Assembly: GCA_011389865.1 (NCBI GenBank) | Contig: JAABTL010000013.1 | Span: 1 to 64,000 of the forward strand | Direction of reading: 5' to 3' | Source: Trueperaceae bacterium | GTDB lineage: Bacteria; Deinococcota; Deinococci; Deinococcales; Trueperaceae | Length of the DNA stretch: 64,000 bases | Notes under the pieces: model-generated | What the model saw: the letters and a program-made list of their open reading frames with translations, nothing else | Told to the model about the DNA's origin: nothing | The model's database searches: none | Program-made: the position numbers and the translations under genes | In this document: one piece after another, positions 26,500 to 35,922 of the stretch | Position numbering within the stretch: the stretch's first letter is position 1 | Layout: each line of letters starts with the position of its first letter

Positions 26500-27078
26500 A
26501 TGGCCAACGTTCCACACCGGGTCGTCGTCGCCGTCAGCGGTGGCTCGGGCATGCCCTACGCCGTCGACCTGCTGCAGGCGCTGACCCGGATCGAGGTCGT
26601 CGAGACCCATCTGATCGTCACCGCGGGCGCCAAGCTGGTGCTGCCGACCGAGATCGACCTCCCGCTCCCCGACCTGCTGGCACTCGCCGACGTCGTTCAC
26701 AAGGATGGCGACCTCGGCGCGCCGATCGCCTCGGGCAGCTTTCGTGCCCACGGGATGGTGGTCGTGCCCTGTTCCGCGGGCACGCTGGCCAAGGTGGCCC
26801 AGGGGTTCACCGACAACCTCGTGGCGCGCGCCGCCCACGTGTGCCTCAAGGAGCGTCGGCCCCTCGTCCTGACCGTCCGCGAGGCACCGTATCCCAGGCC
26901 GATGCTCGTCAACCTGCTGGCGGCCCACGACGCGGGTGCCACCGTGCTGCCGGCCTCACCGGGCTTCTACCATCGGCCCGGCTCGGTCGCCGAGCTCGTC
27001 GCCGGCATCACCGCGCGCACGCTCGACCTGCTCGGGCTCGAGCACCGGCATGCCCCGCGTTGGCGCGATGACGACTGA
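26500..27078 (+). CDS. ubiX: Flavin prenyltransferase UbiX family
   Basis: Makes prenylated FMN, the cofactor of UbiD-type decarboxylases. In 192 residues the fold signatures are VVVAVSGGSGMPYAVDLL, the VPCSAGTLAKVAQG loop, NLVARAAHVCLKERRPLVLTVREAP and PMLVNLLAAHDAGATVLPASPGFY. In an organism with the futalosine route (mqnB is in this window) such a protein may serve the late menaquinone decarboxylase; this is inference. Overlaps ispD by 11 bases. Confidence 0.9.
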   Translation: MANVPHRVVVAVSGGSGMPYAVDLLQALTRIEVVETHLIVTAGAKLVLPTEIDLPLPDLLALADVVHKDGDLGAPIASGSFRAHGMVVVPCSAGTLAKVAQGFTDNLVARAAHVCLKERRPLVLTVREAPYPRPMLVNLLAAHDAGATVLPASPGFYHRPGSVAELVAGITARTLDLLGLEHRHAPRWRDDD

Positions 27079-27769
27079 GCGCGTCGCCGGCCTCGTGCCG
27101 GCGGCGGGCAGCGGCGACCGGCTGGGGAGAGGGCCGAAGGCCTTCGTCGAGTTGGCGGGCACGCCGATGCTGGCGTGGACCGTCGCCGCGCTGGCGCCGT
27201 GGGTCGACGAGCTCGCGGTCGCGGTCGCCGAGTCCGACGTGCCTCGGGCACGCGAGCTGCTCGCGCCCTGGTCGGCGCGCATCGACCTGCGCCTGATCGC
27301 CGGGGGCCCGACGCGTCAGGGGACCGTGCGCAGGCTCCTGGAGACGGTCGACGCCGAGGTCGTGGTCGTCCACGACGCGGCCCGTCCGTTCCTCGACGCC
27401 GCCACCGTCCGCGCCGTGATCGCCGCCGCCTTGGCGCACGGCGCCTGCTCGGTCGGCCAGCCGCTCGCCGACAGCCTGGTGCGGGTCGCCGACGGCGGGC
27501 CGGTCGACCGGGCCAGCCTGCGCGCGGTGCAGACGCCGCAGGCGTTCCGCCGCGGCGTGTTGGCGCTGGCCCACGCCGAGGCGGAACGGAGCGAGGCGTC
27601 GGCGACCGACGACGCCGGCCTCGTGTGGCGCATGGGTCACCCGGTGGTCTGGGTCGACGGCGGCGGTCACCTGTTCAAGGTGACGACGGCGAGCGATCTG
27701 GCGCTGGCGGAAGCGGTCGTCGCGGCGGGTGCGCTGGGGGTAAGGCTGCCCGCGGGCACCGGCCCGTGA
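27068..27769 (+). CDS. ispD: 2-C-methyl-D-erythritol 4-phosphate cytidylyltransferase
   Basis: Third step of the MEP isoprenoid pathway, forming CDP-methylerythritol. In 233 residues it has VPAAGSGDRLGRGPKAFVEL (CTP site with its Arg and Lys), VVVHDAARPFLD, the PLADSLVRV and RAVQTPQAFRRGVL segments, and FKVTTASDLALAEAV. The ATG at 27068 lies inside the ubiX end. Coupled to ispE by GTGA. Confidence 0.93.
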   Translation: MTTERVAGLVPAAGSGDRLGRGPKAFVELAGTPMLAWTVAALAPWVDELAVAVAESDVPRARELLAPWSARIDLRLIAGGPTRQGTVRRLLETVDAEVVVVHDAARPFLDAATVRAVIAAALAHGACSVGQPLADSLVRVADGGPVDRASLRAVQTPQAFRRGVLALAHAEAERSEASATDDAGLVWRMGHPVVWVDGGGHLFKVTTASDLALAEAVVAAGALGVRLPAGTGP

Positions 27770-28737
27770 GCTGCCTCGAGGACGCCCCGGCCAGCGTCGC
27801 TGGGACCCGCGTCGGCATGCGGGAGGCGGCGCCGGCCAAGCTGAACCTCGGACTCCGCGTCCTCGGTCGGCGCAGCGACGGCTTCCACGAGCTCGACTCG
27901 CTCTTCGTCCGGCTCGACCTCGCCGACACCGTGGTCGTGCGGGCCGCTGCCGATTCCGTTGGCGGGTCCGGTGGGGCCGGCACGCGCCCGGCCGCCTACG
28001 CCACGCCCGTCGGTGACCGGCTGGCGCGGGCCCCCGCCGGCGACGCGTGGCTGGACGAGCGGCCGCTGGCCCTCGGACCCGACAACCTCGTCCTCCGCGC
28101 GGTCGCCGCGTACCGCCGGGCGGCGGCCGCCGCGGGCGTCGCGGTACCGCCGGCGGAGCTCGAGCTCGTCAAGCGCATCCCGTGGGGGGCGGGCCTGGCC
28201 GGCGGATCGGCGGACGCCGCGGCGACGCTGCGGGCGGTCGCCGCGGCGTGGCCGGCCCGCGTCGACCTGCCCGCGCTCGGCGAGACGCTCGGGTCCGACG
28301 TCCCGTTCTGTCTCTCGGGCGCCGCGGCTGCCCGCGTCGGCGGTCGCGGCGAGCGCATCGTGGCGACCGAGGTCCCGTCGCTCGAGCTCCTGCTCGTGTA
28401 CCCGGGCGTCGAGGTGTCGGCGGGCGCCGCCTTCGGCTGGTGGGCGGCCGAACCCGTCGACGTGCCGCCACCGGACGAGGGGGCCCTGCGCGCCGGCAGG
28501 CGCGTCCCCCTGCACAACGCCCTGGAGCCGTCCGTGGCGGCACACGTGCCCGCCGTGCGGGACGCGCTCGCCGAGCTGCGTGACCTCGGGTTGGGGCCGG
28601 TCGGCATGAGCGGCTCGGGGTCGACCTGCTTCGCCTGGGCGGCGGACGCGTCCGCCGCGGCGGACGCGGCGCGCGACCTCGCCGGGCGGCGGCCCGACTG
28701 GTGGGTGCGCGCCGTCCGCGGCGCGAACGCCGCCTAG
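27766..28737 (+). CDS. ispE: 4-diphosphocytidyl-2-C-methyl-D-erythritol kinase
   Basis: GHMP kinase for the MEP pathway step after IspD. In 323 residues it has a 16-residue extension, then APAKLNLGLRVLGRRSDGFHEL, the ATP loop PWGAGLAGGSADAAATL, GSDVPFCLSG and the C-terminal MSGSGSTCFA. The GTG overlaps the ispD stop, so both enzymes are probably made together. Confidence 0.93.
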   Translation: MSCLEDAPASVAGTRVGMREAAPAKLNLGLRVLGRRSDGFHELDSLFVRLDLADTVVVRAAADSVGGSGGAGTRPAAYATPVGDRLARAPAGDAWLDERPLALGPDNLVLRAVAAYRRAAAAAGVAVPPAELELVKRIPWGAGLAGGSADAAATLRAVAAAWPARVDLPALGETLGSDVPFCLSGAAAARVGGRGERIVATEVPSLELLLVYPGVEVSAGAAFGWWAAEPVDVPPPDEGALRAGRRVPLHNALEPSVAAHVPAVRDALAELRDLGLGPVGMSGSGSTCFAWAADASAAADAARDLAGRRPDWWVRAVRGANAA

Positions 28738-28803
28738 GCGCAGCGTGGACCGCGAACGGCGCCTGAGCCGCGACCGGCACGTACGCCGCACGCGCCGCCC
28801 CAG

Positions 28804-29838
28804 TCAGAGCGGGTCGAACTCTTGGCGGGCCGAGACCGGCCGGCCGCTCTCGGCGCTGGCGTAGCTGGCCAACACCAGCCGCACGGCCTCGCGGCCGTCC
28901 TCGCCGGTGCACGCGACCTCTCGCTCGCCGCGCACCCCCGCGAGGAACGCCAGCACGTGGCGGGCGTGAGCGGAGGCGCCGGCGAAGCGGTGCTCGCTGA
29001 CGTCGGTGTCGCCCCAGGTCGTGCCCGGCGAGGTGCGGTGCGCGTGGCGCACCACGGGCACGCCCGTGCGGTTGGTGTACTCGAAGGTGCCCTCGCTGCC
29101 GTAGAGCCACCAGCCCTCTTCCCAGCCGGTGGCGGTCCAGGCGACCTCGACGGTGCCGATGGCGCCGCTCTCGAACGCGAGCGAGACGTGGCCGGTGTCC
29201 TCGACCTCGACGTCGAACTTGCGGTGGGCGACCCGCGCGAAGACCTCCGCGACGTCGCCGCCCAGGTAGCGCGCCAGGTCCATCAGGTGGCAGCCGTTGT
29301 CCAGCAACGTCCCGCCGCCGGCGAGCGCGCGGGTGGCGAACGACGGCTTCACCTCGCGCGCCCCCGCCCAGTCGTGGGCCTGCCGCAGGCGCACGTGCGT
29401 CAGCGTGCCGAGGTCGCCGGCCGCCAGCATGCGCCGCGCGAGATCGCCCGCCGCGTGCGAGCGCAGTTGGTGGTTGACCATGAGGACGACCCCCGCGCGG
29501 CGGCAGGTGGCGATCATGTCGTCGGCCTGCTCCAGGTCGAGGGCGATGGGCTTCTCGCAGAGCACGTGGACGCCAGCGGCGGCGGCCGCCAGGGTCGCGG
29601 GGTGGTGCACGGCGGTGGGCGCGCAGATCGACACGGCGTCGAGGTCCTCGGTGGCCAACATGTCGTGGTAGTCGGGGTAGGTACGGGTCACGCCCCAGGC
29701 GCCCGCGCGGGCCGCCAGGGTCGGCGCGTGCACGTCGGCCAGGGCGACGACGTCGGCGCCCGCGGCGAGGTATCCCTCGCGATGAAGGCCCGCGATGCCG
29801 CCCACGCCGATGATGCCGATGCGGGGCGGGCGGTTCAC
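28804..29838 (-). CDS. Gfo/Idh/MocA family oxidoreductase
   Basis: The 344-residue protein has an N-terminal Rossmann domain (IGIIGVGGIAGLHREGYL), then the family signature CEKPIALDLEQADDM near residue 93. Its C-terminal alpha/beta domain includes GGGTLLDNGCHLMDLARYLGG, with the typical His-x3-Asp. Acts on a sugar or polyol with NAD(P); substrate unknown. GTG start with GGAG upstream, 25 bases after the ThuA-like gene, suggesting one sugar-catabolic operon. Confidence 0.87.
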   Translation of the reverse strand: MNRPPRIGIIGVGGIAGLHREGYLAAGADVVALADVHAPTLAARAGAWGVTRTYPDYHDMLATEDLDAVSICAPTAVHHPATLAAAAAGVHVLCEKPIALDLEQADDMIATCRRAGVVLMVNHQLRSHAAGDLARRMLAAGDLGTLTHVRLRQAHDWAGAREVKPSFATRALAGGGTLLDNGCHLMDLARYLGGDVAEVFARVAHRKFDVEVEDTGHVSLAFESGAIGTVEVAWTATGWEEGWWLYGSEGTFEYTNRTGVPVVRHAHRTSPGTTWGDTDVSEHRFAGASAHARHVLAFLAGVRGEREVACTGEDGREAVRLVLASYASAESGRPVSARQEFDPL

Positions 29839-29863
29839 GCCCCGGACTCCGAACGCGTCACGC

Positions 29864-30616
29864 TCAGATGTGCTCCTTCGTGGGGTTGGGGACGGGTTCG
29901 AGTTCGCGGCTCTGGAAGCACTTCGAGGCGTCCACGGTGACCCGGCGACGCGCCCAGAGCGCGGCGTTGGCGACGATGCGGCAGATCAGGGGGTGGTGGT
30001 AGGTCGGGAACGTCTCGTGCCCGGGCCGGAAGTAGACGACCTGACCGTGCCCACGACGCCAGGTGCAGAGGCTGCGGAACACCTCACCGCCCTGGAACCA
30101 GCTGATCATCAGCAGCTCGTCGGGCGTGGGGACGTCGAAGCGCTCCCCGTACATCTCCTCCTGCTCGAGCTCGAAGTAGGCGGGGACGCCCTCGAGGATC
30201 GGGTGCGAGGGCTGCAGGTTCCACAGCCGCTCCTTCTCGTCCGCCTCGCGCCAGAGCAGCGACGCGTGGCTGCCGAGCACCCGCTTGAACGGTTTGGAGA
30301 AGTGCCCCGAGTGCAGCACCACGAGCCCCATGCCCTGAAGGACGGCCGCGTGGACCTTGGCGGCCCAGGCGTCGCTCACCTCCGCGTGGGCCTTGTGGCC
30401 CCACCAGAAGAGCACGTCGGTGTCGGCCAGCAGCTCGTCCGAGAGCCCGTGATCCGGCTGTCGCAGCGTGGCCGTGCGCACCAGCGCGTCCGGGTAACGC
30501 TCGAGGACGGCGTCCCGCAGCGCGCCGTGGATGCCGTCGGGGTAGATGCGCCCGACGACCTCGTGCTCGAGCTCGTGGAGGTACTCGTTCCAGATGGTGA
30601 CCTTGAGCGGCGCCAT
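29864..30616 (-). CDS. ThuA-like protein
   Basis: The 250 residues match the ThuA/trehalose-utilisation family, a glutamine amidotransferase-like fold: VTIWNEYLHE at the start, DVLFWWGHKAHAEV, GLVVLHSGHFSKPF, the SHPILEGVP loop and VVYFRPGHETFPTYHHP. Paired with a Gfo/Idh oxidoreductase, as in disaccharide-utilisation clusters. The ATG follows TAGACT by six bases, leaderless type. Confidence 0.87.
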   Translation of the reverse strand: MAPLKVTIWNEYLHELEHEVVGRIYPDGIHGALRDAVLERYPDALVRTATLRQPDHGLSDELLADTDVLFWWGHKAHAEVSDAWAAKVHAAVLQGMGLVVLHSGHFSKPFKRVLGSHASLLWREADEKERLWNLQPSHPILEGVPAYFELEQEEMYGERFDVPTPDELLMISWFQGGEVFRSLCTWRRGHGQVVYFRPGHETFPTYHHPLICRIVANAALWARRRVTVDASKCFQSRELEPVPNPTKEHI

Positions 30617-30622
30617 GGCGGG

Positions 30623-30628
30623 AGTCTA
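30623..30628 (-). promoter_or_regulatory. -10 element TAGACT of the ThuA-Gfo/Idh pair
   Basis: TAGACT ends six bases before the ThuA-like ATG. Confidence 0.55.
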
Positions 30629-30661
30629 CCGCCGCGGCGAGGGGGCGCTGGGCCCCCGCTG

Positions 30662-30710
30662 GTTCGTCGGGGCGCGTACGCCTCGAAGAGGCGCCTGCGC
30701 CCCGACGAAC
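30662..30710 (-). terminator. Strong hairpin after ilvD
   Basis: A perfect 14-bp stem (GTTCGTCGGGGCGC and its complement) whose 21-base loop contains a second small hairpin. It starts four bases after the ilvD stop. Confidence 0.65.
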
Positions 30711-30714
30711 ACCT

Positions 30715-32400
30715 TCACCCCGTGACGGCCCCCTCGGACGCGCTGCCGACGAGCTTGGCGTACTTCGCGAGCACGCCGACGGTGTAGCGCGGCTCGGGCG
30801 GGGTCCACGCCGCGCGGCGGGTGGCGAGCTCGGCGTCGTCGAGCGCCACCGCCAGCAGGTTGCGCTCGGCGTCGATCGTGATCGTGTCGCCCTCCCGCAG
30901 CAGGCCGATCGGCCCGCCCACGGCCGCCTCCGGCGCCACGTGCCCGACGACGAGGCCGTAGGTGCCGCCCGAGAAGCGCCCGTCGGTGATCAGGCCGACC
31001 GCGTCGCCGAGGCCCTTGCCGATGATCGCGCTGGTGGGGGAGAGCATCTCGCGCATGCCGGGGCCGCCGACCGGTCCCTCGTAGCGGATGACGAGGACGT
31101 CGCCCGCCGCGATGCGGTCCTCGAGGATGGCCGCCATCGCGTCCTCCTCCGACTCGAAGACGCGCGCCGGGCCCGTGATGCGCGTCTGCTTCAGGCCCGA
31201 CGTCTTGGCCACGGCGCCCTCGGGCGCGAGGTTGCCGCGCAGTATCGCGAGGTGCCCCTCGGCGTACTTCGGGCGTTCGAGGGGGAGGATGACGTCCTGG
31301 CCGGCGGGCGGCGACGACGGCAGGTCGGCGAGGTTCTCGGCGACCGTCTTGCCGGTGATCGTCATGCAGTCCCCGTGCAGCAGCCCGGCGTCGAGGAGGA
31401 GGCGCATCACCTGGGGGATGCCGCCGGCGCGGTGGAGGTCGGTGGCGACGTAGCGCCCGGAGGGCTTGAGGTCGCACAGGTGGGGCGTTCGCCGCCGGAT
31501 CGCCTCGAAGTCGTCGAGGTCGAGCGGCACCTCGGCCGCCCGGGCGATCGCGAGCAGGTGCAGCACGGCGTTGGTGCTGCCGCCGACCGCCATGACGACG
31601 GTGATGGCGTTCTCGAAGGCCTCGCGGGTCAGCAGGTCACGCGGCCGCACGTCGTCGGCGATCAGCCGCAGCAGGACCTCGGCGGCCCGCTCGGTCGAGC
31701 GGGTCTTCTCGTCATCTTCGGCGGCCTCGGTGCTCGAGTAGGGGAGCGACAGGCCGAGCGCCTCGATGGCCGACGACATCGTGTTGGCCGTGTACATGCC
31801 GCCGCACGAGCCGTTGCCCGGGCACGCGTGCTGCTCGATGGCGCGGAAGGTCTCGAGCGGGATGCGCCCGGCGGCGTACTCGCCGACCGCCTCGAAGACC
31901 GACACGATCGTCAGGTCCTGGCCGTCGTGGTGGCCGGGCTTGATCGTGCCGCCGTAGACGAACACGGCGGGGACGTTCAGGCGCGCGATCGCGATCATGG
32001 CGCCCGGCATGTTCTTGTCGCAGCCGCCGATCGCCAGCAGACCATCCATCGACTGGCCACGCACGACCGTCTCGATGCTGTCGGCGATGACCTCGCGCGA
32101 TACCAGCGAGCACTTCATCCCCTCCGTGCCCATCGAGATGCCGTCGCTGATCGTGATCGTGCCGAAGGTCTGCGGCATGCCGCCGGCGCGGCGCAGCGCG
32201 ACCTCGGCGGCGGCGGTCAGGTCGCCCAGGCCGGCGTTGCATGGGGTGATCGTGCTGTGGCCGTTGGCGATCGCCACGATCGGCTTGTGGAAGTCGTCGT
32301 CGGTGAAGCCGACGGCGCGCATCATCGCGCGGTTGGGCGCGCGGTGGTCGCCTTGGGTGACGATGGCGGAGCGGCGGTTGGGGGCGGTGCTTTCGGGCAT
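30715..32400 (-). CDS. ilvD: Dihydroxy-acid dehydratase
   Basis: Iron-sulfur dehydratase of valine, isoleucine and leucine synthesis. The 561 residues include the cluster cysteines in [16 protein letters not shown] and [14 protein letters not shown], plus [19 protein letters not shown] and the C-terminal [11 protein letters not shown]. The ATG has GGAGG upstream. It lies 86 bases downstream of leuB with a hairpin between, so it may be read through from leuCDB or have its own promoter. Confidence 0.95.
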   Translation of the reverse strand: MPESTAPNRRSAIVTQGDHRAPNRAMMRAVGFTDDDFHKPIVAIANGHSTITPCNAGLGDLTAAAEVALRRAGGMPQTFGTITISDGISMGTEGMKCSLVSREVIADSIETVVRGQSMDGLLAIGGCDKNMPGAMIAIARLNVPAVFVYGGTIKPGHHDGQDLTIVSVFEAVGEYAAGRIPLETFRAIEQHACPGNGSCGGMYTANTMSSAIEALGLSLPYSSTEAAEDDEKTRSTERAAEVLLRLIADDVRPRDLLTREAFENAITVVMAVGGSTNAVLHLLAIARAAEVPLDLDDFEAIRRRTPHLCDLKPSGRYVATDLHRAGGIPQVMRLLLDAGLLHGDCMTITGKTVAENLADLPSSPPAGQDVILPLERPKYAEGHLAILRGNLAPEGAVAKTSGLKQTRITGPARVFESEEDAMAAILEDRIAAGDVLVIRYEGPVGGPGMREMLSPTSAIIGKGLGDAVGLITDGRFSGGTYGLVVGHVAPEAAVGGPIGLLREGDTITIDAERNLLAVALDDAELATRRAAWTPPEPRYTVGVLAKYAKLVGSASEGAVTG

Positions 32401-32426
32401 CGGGGTCCTCCGAGAGGGGCATCGTA

Positions 32427-32446
32427 CCCGCGCCGGGCGGCGCGGG
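32427..32446 (-). terminator. Hairpin between leuB and ilvD
   Basis: CCCGCGCCG and CGGCGCGGG form a 9-bp inverted repeat with two central bases. A TACGAT that could be an ilvD -10 directly adjoins it at 32421-32426. Whether it ends leuB transcripts is not certain. Confidence 0.35.
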
Positions 32447-32486
32447 CACGGGAACCGGCGCGCCGGGCGGCGGCGCCGGCTGACGC

Positions 32487-33593
32487 TCAATCCGCCGCAG
32501 CGGTCGCGCCCGGGTCGCCGGTCGCGACGCGTGCCGGCAGCGCCGCGACGACGGCGGCCGTGAAGGCCGCCGTGCCACGCGTCCCGCCGAGGTCGCGGGT
32601 GGGATCCTCGGCGAGCGCCGCGCGGACGGCCCCCTCGAGCGCGTCGGCCGCCGCGGGCGCACCCAGGCCGAAGCGCAGCATCATCGCGGCCGACAGCAGC
32701 GTGCCGGTCGGGTTGGCGAGGTCGCGACCGGCGATGTCCGGGGCGCTCCCGTGCACTGGCTCGTAGAGGCCGATGCGCCCGCCGAGGCTGGCCGACGGCA
32801 GCACGCCCAGCGAGCCGGGCAGCACGGCGGCGAGGTCGGAGAGGATGTCGCCGAACAGGTTGGCGGTCACCACGACGTCGAAGGCCCGCGGGTCGCGGAC
32901 GAGCTGCATCGCGGCGTTGTCGACGTACAGGTGGTCCAGCGTCACGTCGGGGAACTCGGCCGCGTGCACGCCGACCACCACGTCGCGCCAGAACTGGGAG
33001 ACGTCGAGGACGTTGGCCTTGTCGACGCTGGTGACACGGCCGCGCCGCAGACGCGCGGCCTCGAACGCGCTGCGGGCGATGCGCTCCACCTCGTACCGCT
33101 CGTAGACGTCGGTCGAGACGCCGCGGTCCGGGCCGTTCTGGGAGGGCTTGCCGAAGTAGATCCCGCCGGTCAGCTCGCGGACGATGAGCAGATCGGTCCC
33201 GCGCGCGATCTCGGGCTTGAGCGGCGACAGGTGTTCGAGGCCCGCGAAGACCGCCACCGGGCGCAGGTTGGCGTAGACGCCCAGGTGCCGCCGCAGGTCC
33301 AGGATGCCGCTCTCGACCCGCAGCGCGCGCGGGAGGCGGTTCCATGGGTGGTCGCCGACGGGTCCGCCGGCCGAGCCCATCAGCACGGCGTCCGCCTCGA
33401 GAACCCCAGCCTTGGTCACCTCCGGCAGTGGCGCGCCGTGGTGGTCGATGGCGTGACCGCCGAACGGGAGCGGCGTGAAGTCGAAGGTCAGTCCGGCGCG
33501 CGGCGTCAGCGCCTCGAGCACCTCGAGGGTGGCGTCGACGACCTCGGGCCCGATGAAGTCGCCGGCGAGGACGGCGATGCGGTGGCGCGTCAC
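32487..33593 (-). CDS. leuB: 3-isopropylmalate dehydrogenase
   Basis: Oxidative decarboxylation of 3-isopropylmalate in leucine synthesis. In 368 residues it shows [31 protein letters not shown], the Lys-containing [41 protein letters not shown] and [15 protein letters not shown] start overlapping the leuD stop (GTGA). Last gene of leuC-leuD-leuB. Confidence 0.95.
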   Translation of the reverse strand: MTRHRIAVLAGDFIGPEVVDATLEVLEALTPRAGLTFDFTPLPFGGHAIDHHGAPLPEVTKAGVLEADAVLMGSAGGPVGDHPWNRLPRALRVESGILDLRRHLGVYANLRPVAVFAGLEHLSPLKPEIARGTDLLIVRELTGGIYFGKPSQNGPDRGVSTDVYERYEVERIARSAFEAARLRRGRVTSVDKANVLDVSQFWRDVVVGVHAAEFPDVTLDHLYVDNAAMQLVRDPRAFDVVVTANLFGDILSDLAAVLPGSLGVLPSASLGGRIGLYEPVHGSAPDIAGRDLANPTGTLLSAAMMLRFGLGAPAAADALEGAVRAALAEDPTRDLGGTRGTAAFTAAVVAALPARVATGDPGATAAAD

Positions 33594-34201
33594 CCGCGCT
33601 CTCCGGAGACGTAGGGGAGGCGCTCGGCGGTGGCCGCGATGGCGGCGTCGTGCTCGAGCAGCTCCACCAGCGGGTCGTAGCGGCCACGGATCAGGGCGTC
33701 GCGGGCGGTGGCCGGCAGCGAGCCGGCGTAGCTGCGCCCGCCGACGGTCACGGTCGCGGCGGCCACGTCGATGGTGAGCTCGGCGGCCGGGTCGGCCTCC
33801 ACGAGCGCGGCGACGGCGGCGAGGTCGTCGTCGCCGAGCGCCAGGCACGTCATGCCGAGGGTGGTGGCGTTCTGGAAGAAGATCTCCGCGAACGACCCCG
33901 CGATCACCGCCCGGAACCCGGCCCGCACGATCGACTGGGGGGCGTGCTCACGCGAGCTCCCGCAGCCGAAGTTGCGCCCCGACAGCAGGACGGTGGCGCC
34001 CTGTCGCTCCGGGCGATCGAGCGGATGGCCGAGCGGGCGGCCGTCCTCGGTGAAGCGCACGTCCTGGAACAGGAACTCGCCGAGGCCATCGAAGGTGATC
34101 GCCCGGAGGTAGCGCGCCGGGATGATGCGGTCGGTGTCGATGTCGTCTCCGGGGACGACCACGCCTCGACCGCGCACGTGCAGGATCGGTTCGAGCGCCA
34201 T
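33590..34201 (-). CDS. leuD: 3-isopropylmalate dehydratase small subunit
   Basis: Swivelling domain of isopropylmalate isomerase. The 203 residues include [29 protein letters not shown] and [10 protein letters not shown]. The ATG begins one base after the leuC stop, and the stop overlaps leuB. Confidence 0.95.
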   Translation of the reverse strand: MALEPILHVRGRGVVVPGDDIDTDRIIPARYLRAITFDGLGEFLFQDVRFTEDGRPLGHPLDRPERQGATVLLSGRNFGCGSSREHAPQSIVRAGFRAVIAGSFAEIFFQNATTLGMTCLALGDDDLAAVAALVEADPAAELTIDVAAATVTVGGRSYAGSLPATARDALIRGRYDPLVELLEHDAAIAATAERLPYVSGERG

Positions 34202-34202
34202 G

Positions 34203-35624
34203 TCAGGCCTCCCGTGCGCCGAAGACGGCGCGGGCATCGGCGACGGCCCCCGTCACCGCGGCCGCGGCGACCATGACGGGGCTCATGAGCACGGTGCGGC
34301 CCGTGGCCGAGCCCTGGCGCCCCTTGAAGTTGCGGTTGCTGGAGCTGGCACACAGCTCGTCTCCCCGGAGCTTGTCGGGGTTCATCGCCAGGCACATCGA
34401 GCAGCCCGCGGCCCGCCACTCGAAGCCGGCGTCGATCAGCACGCGGTCGATGCCCTCGCGTTCGCAGGCCTCCTTGACCAGCGTCGAGCCCGGCACGGCG
34501 ATGGCGCGGACGCCGCTCGCGACCTTGCGGCCGCGCAGCACCGCCGCGACCTCGCGGAAGTCGCTGAGGCGGGCGTTCGTGCACGAGCCCAGGAAGGCGA
34601 CGTTCACCGGTGTGCCGGCGATCGCCTGGCCACCCTGCAACTGCATGTGGGCGAGCGCCTCCGCGACCGACGCCCGCTCACCGGCGGGCACCTCGTCGGG
34701 GTGCGGCACGCGCTCGTCGATGAAGACCGCCTGGCCGGGGTTGATGCCCCAGGTGACGGTCGGGGCGATGTCGGCGGCGTCGATGACGACGACGTCGTCG
34801 TACGCGCAGCCCGGGTCGCTGGCCGTCGCCCGCCAGCGGGCCACCGCCTCGTCCCATGCGGGGCCCTTGGGCGCGTACGGGCGCCCCTCCAGGTAGGCGA
34901 AGGTCGTGTCGTCGGGGTTGACGTAGCCACAGCGCGCGCCGCCCTCGATCGACATGTTGCACACCGTCATCCGCTCCTCCATGGTCATCCGATCGAAGAC
35001 GTCGCCGGCGTACTCGTAGGCGTAGCCGATGCCGCCGTTGACGCCGAGGGTGCGGATGATGTGGAGGATGACGTCCTTGGCGTAGACGCCGGGCCCGAGT
35101 TCGCCGTTCACCTCGATGCGGCGCACCTTGGGTTTCGTCATCGCGATCGTCTGGCTGGCGAGGACGTCGCGTACCTGGCTGGTGCCGATGCCGAAGGCGA
35201 CGGCACCGAAGGCGCCGTGGGTGCTCGTGTGGGAGTCGCCGCAGGCGATCGTGGTGCCGGGTTGGGTGATGCCCTGCTCCGGCCCCACCATGTGCACGAT
35301 GCCCTGGCGGCCCGAGCCGAGGTCGAAGTAGGTGATGCCATGGAGAAGGCAGTTCGCCCTGAGCGCCTTGATCATGGCGTCGGCCAGGGGATCGTCGAAC
35401 GGCTCGTGACGCTGGTCGGTCGGGACGATGTGGTCGACGGTGGCGAACGTGCGGTGCGGCATGCGCACGGAGAGGCCGAGGTCGTCGAGCATGCCGAAGG
35501 CCTGTGGGCTGGTGACCTCGTGGATGAGGTGCGTGCCGATCAGGAGTTGGGTCTGGCCGTTGGCCAGGGTGCCCACGGCGTGGGCGTCCCAGACCTTGTC
35601 GAAGAGGTGGCGGGGCTCGTTCAA
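34203..35624 (-). CDS. leuC: 3-isopropylmalate dehydratase large subunit
   Basis: Aconitase-like [4Fe-4S] subunit of isopropylmalate isomerase. The 473 residues include [27 protein letters not shown], the cluster cysteines in [10 protein letters not shown] and [11 protein letters not shown], and [12 protein letters not shown]. The start is TTG, six bases after GAGGAG, with no in-frame ATG nearby. It follows a leader peptide gene with a strong promoter. Confidence 0.95.
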   Translation of the reverse strand: MNEPRHLFDKVWDAHAVGTLANGQTQLLIGTHLIHEVTSPQAFGMLDDLGLSVRMPHRTFATVDHIVPTDQRHEPFDDPLADAMIKALRANCLLHGITYFDLGSGRQGIVHMVGPEQGITQPGTTIACGDSHTSTHGAFGAVAFGIGTSQVRDVLASQTIAMTKPKVRRIEVNGELGPGVYAKDVILHIIRTLGVNGGIGYAYEYAGDVFDRMTMEERMTVCNMSIEGGARCGYVNPDDTTFAYLEGRPYAPKGPAWDEAVARWRATASDPGCAYDDVVVIDAADIAPTVTWGINPGQAVFIDERVPHPDEVPAGERASVAEALAHMQLQGGQAIAGTPVNVAFLGSCTNARLSDFREVAAVLRGRKVASGVRAIAVPGSTLVKEACEREGIDRVLIDAGFEWRAAGCSMCLAMNPDKLRGDELCASSSNRNFKGRQGSATGRTVLMSPVMVAAAAVTGAVADARAVFGAREA

Positions 35625-35682
35625 GGGGGCTCCTCGGGGCGCGCGCTCAGGGCGCCGGCGCGCGGTGGTCGCAGGATGAACA

Positions 35683-35714
35683 CGCCCCCGGCCGAAGGGG
35701 TTCGACCGGGGGCG
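35683..35714 (-). terminator. Putative attenuator hairpin before leuC
   Basis: A 9-bp perfect stem (CGCCCCCGG with CCGGGGGCG) with a 14-base loop lies 21 bases after the leader peptide stop and about 58 bases before leuC. No T tract follows, so termination is inferred from position. Confidence 0.5.
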
Positions 35715-35735
35715 CGACGGGGCCGGCGGGTCGCC

Positions 35736-35840
35736 TCAGCGAGGCGGCACGACGACGTTCGCACCCGGCCGGCGTAGGGGCAGGGTGTGGCGCTGCTGGA
35801 TGACCCGCAGCCGGCGGCGTGTTCGGGGACGCGACTGCAT
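35736..35840 (-). CDS. Putative leu operon leader peptide
   Basis: A 34-residue ORF in the leuC leader begins seven bases after the -10 TACGCT, so it would itself be leaderless. It contains LRVI, TLPL and VVV: three Leu codons (CTG, CTG and CTA), four Val and one Ile, on a basic peptide that opens MQSRPRTRRR. CTA is expected to be very rare at this GC content. A small stem (CGCCTC/GAGGCG) encloses its stop, and the attenuator hairpin follows. The layout is that of ribosome-mediated attenuation, known for leu operons in enterobacteria. Confidence 0.6.
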   Translation of the reverse strand: MQSRPRTRRRLRVIQQRHTLPLRRPGANVVVPPR

Positions 35841-35847
35841 GGGCCAG

Positions 35848-35876
35848 AGCGTACGCAGACCGGCGGCGGCTGTCAA
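35848..35876 (-). promoter_or_regulatory. Promoter of leader-leuCDB: TTGACA-17-TACGCT
   Basis: A consensus TTGACA, a 17-base spacer and TACGCT, with the leader ATG seven bases downstream. The best promoter match in the window. Confidence 0.8.
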
Positions 35877-35922
35877 CGCCGGCCGACCGTGGGCGCGCCG
35901 CCGCTCGCCCACGGTCGGACGC

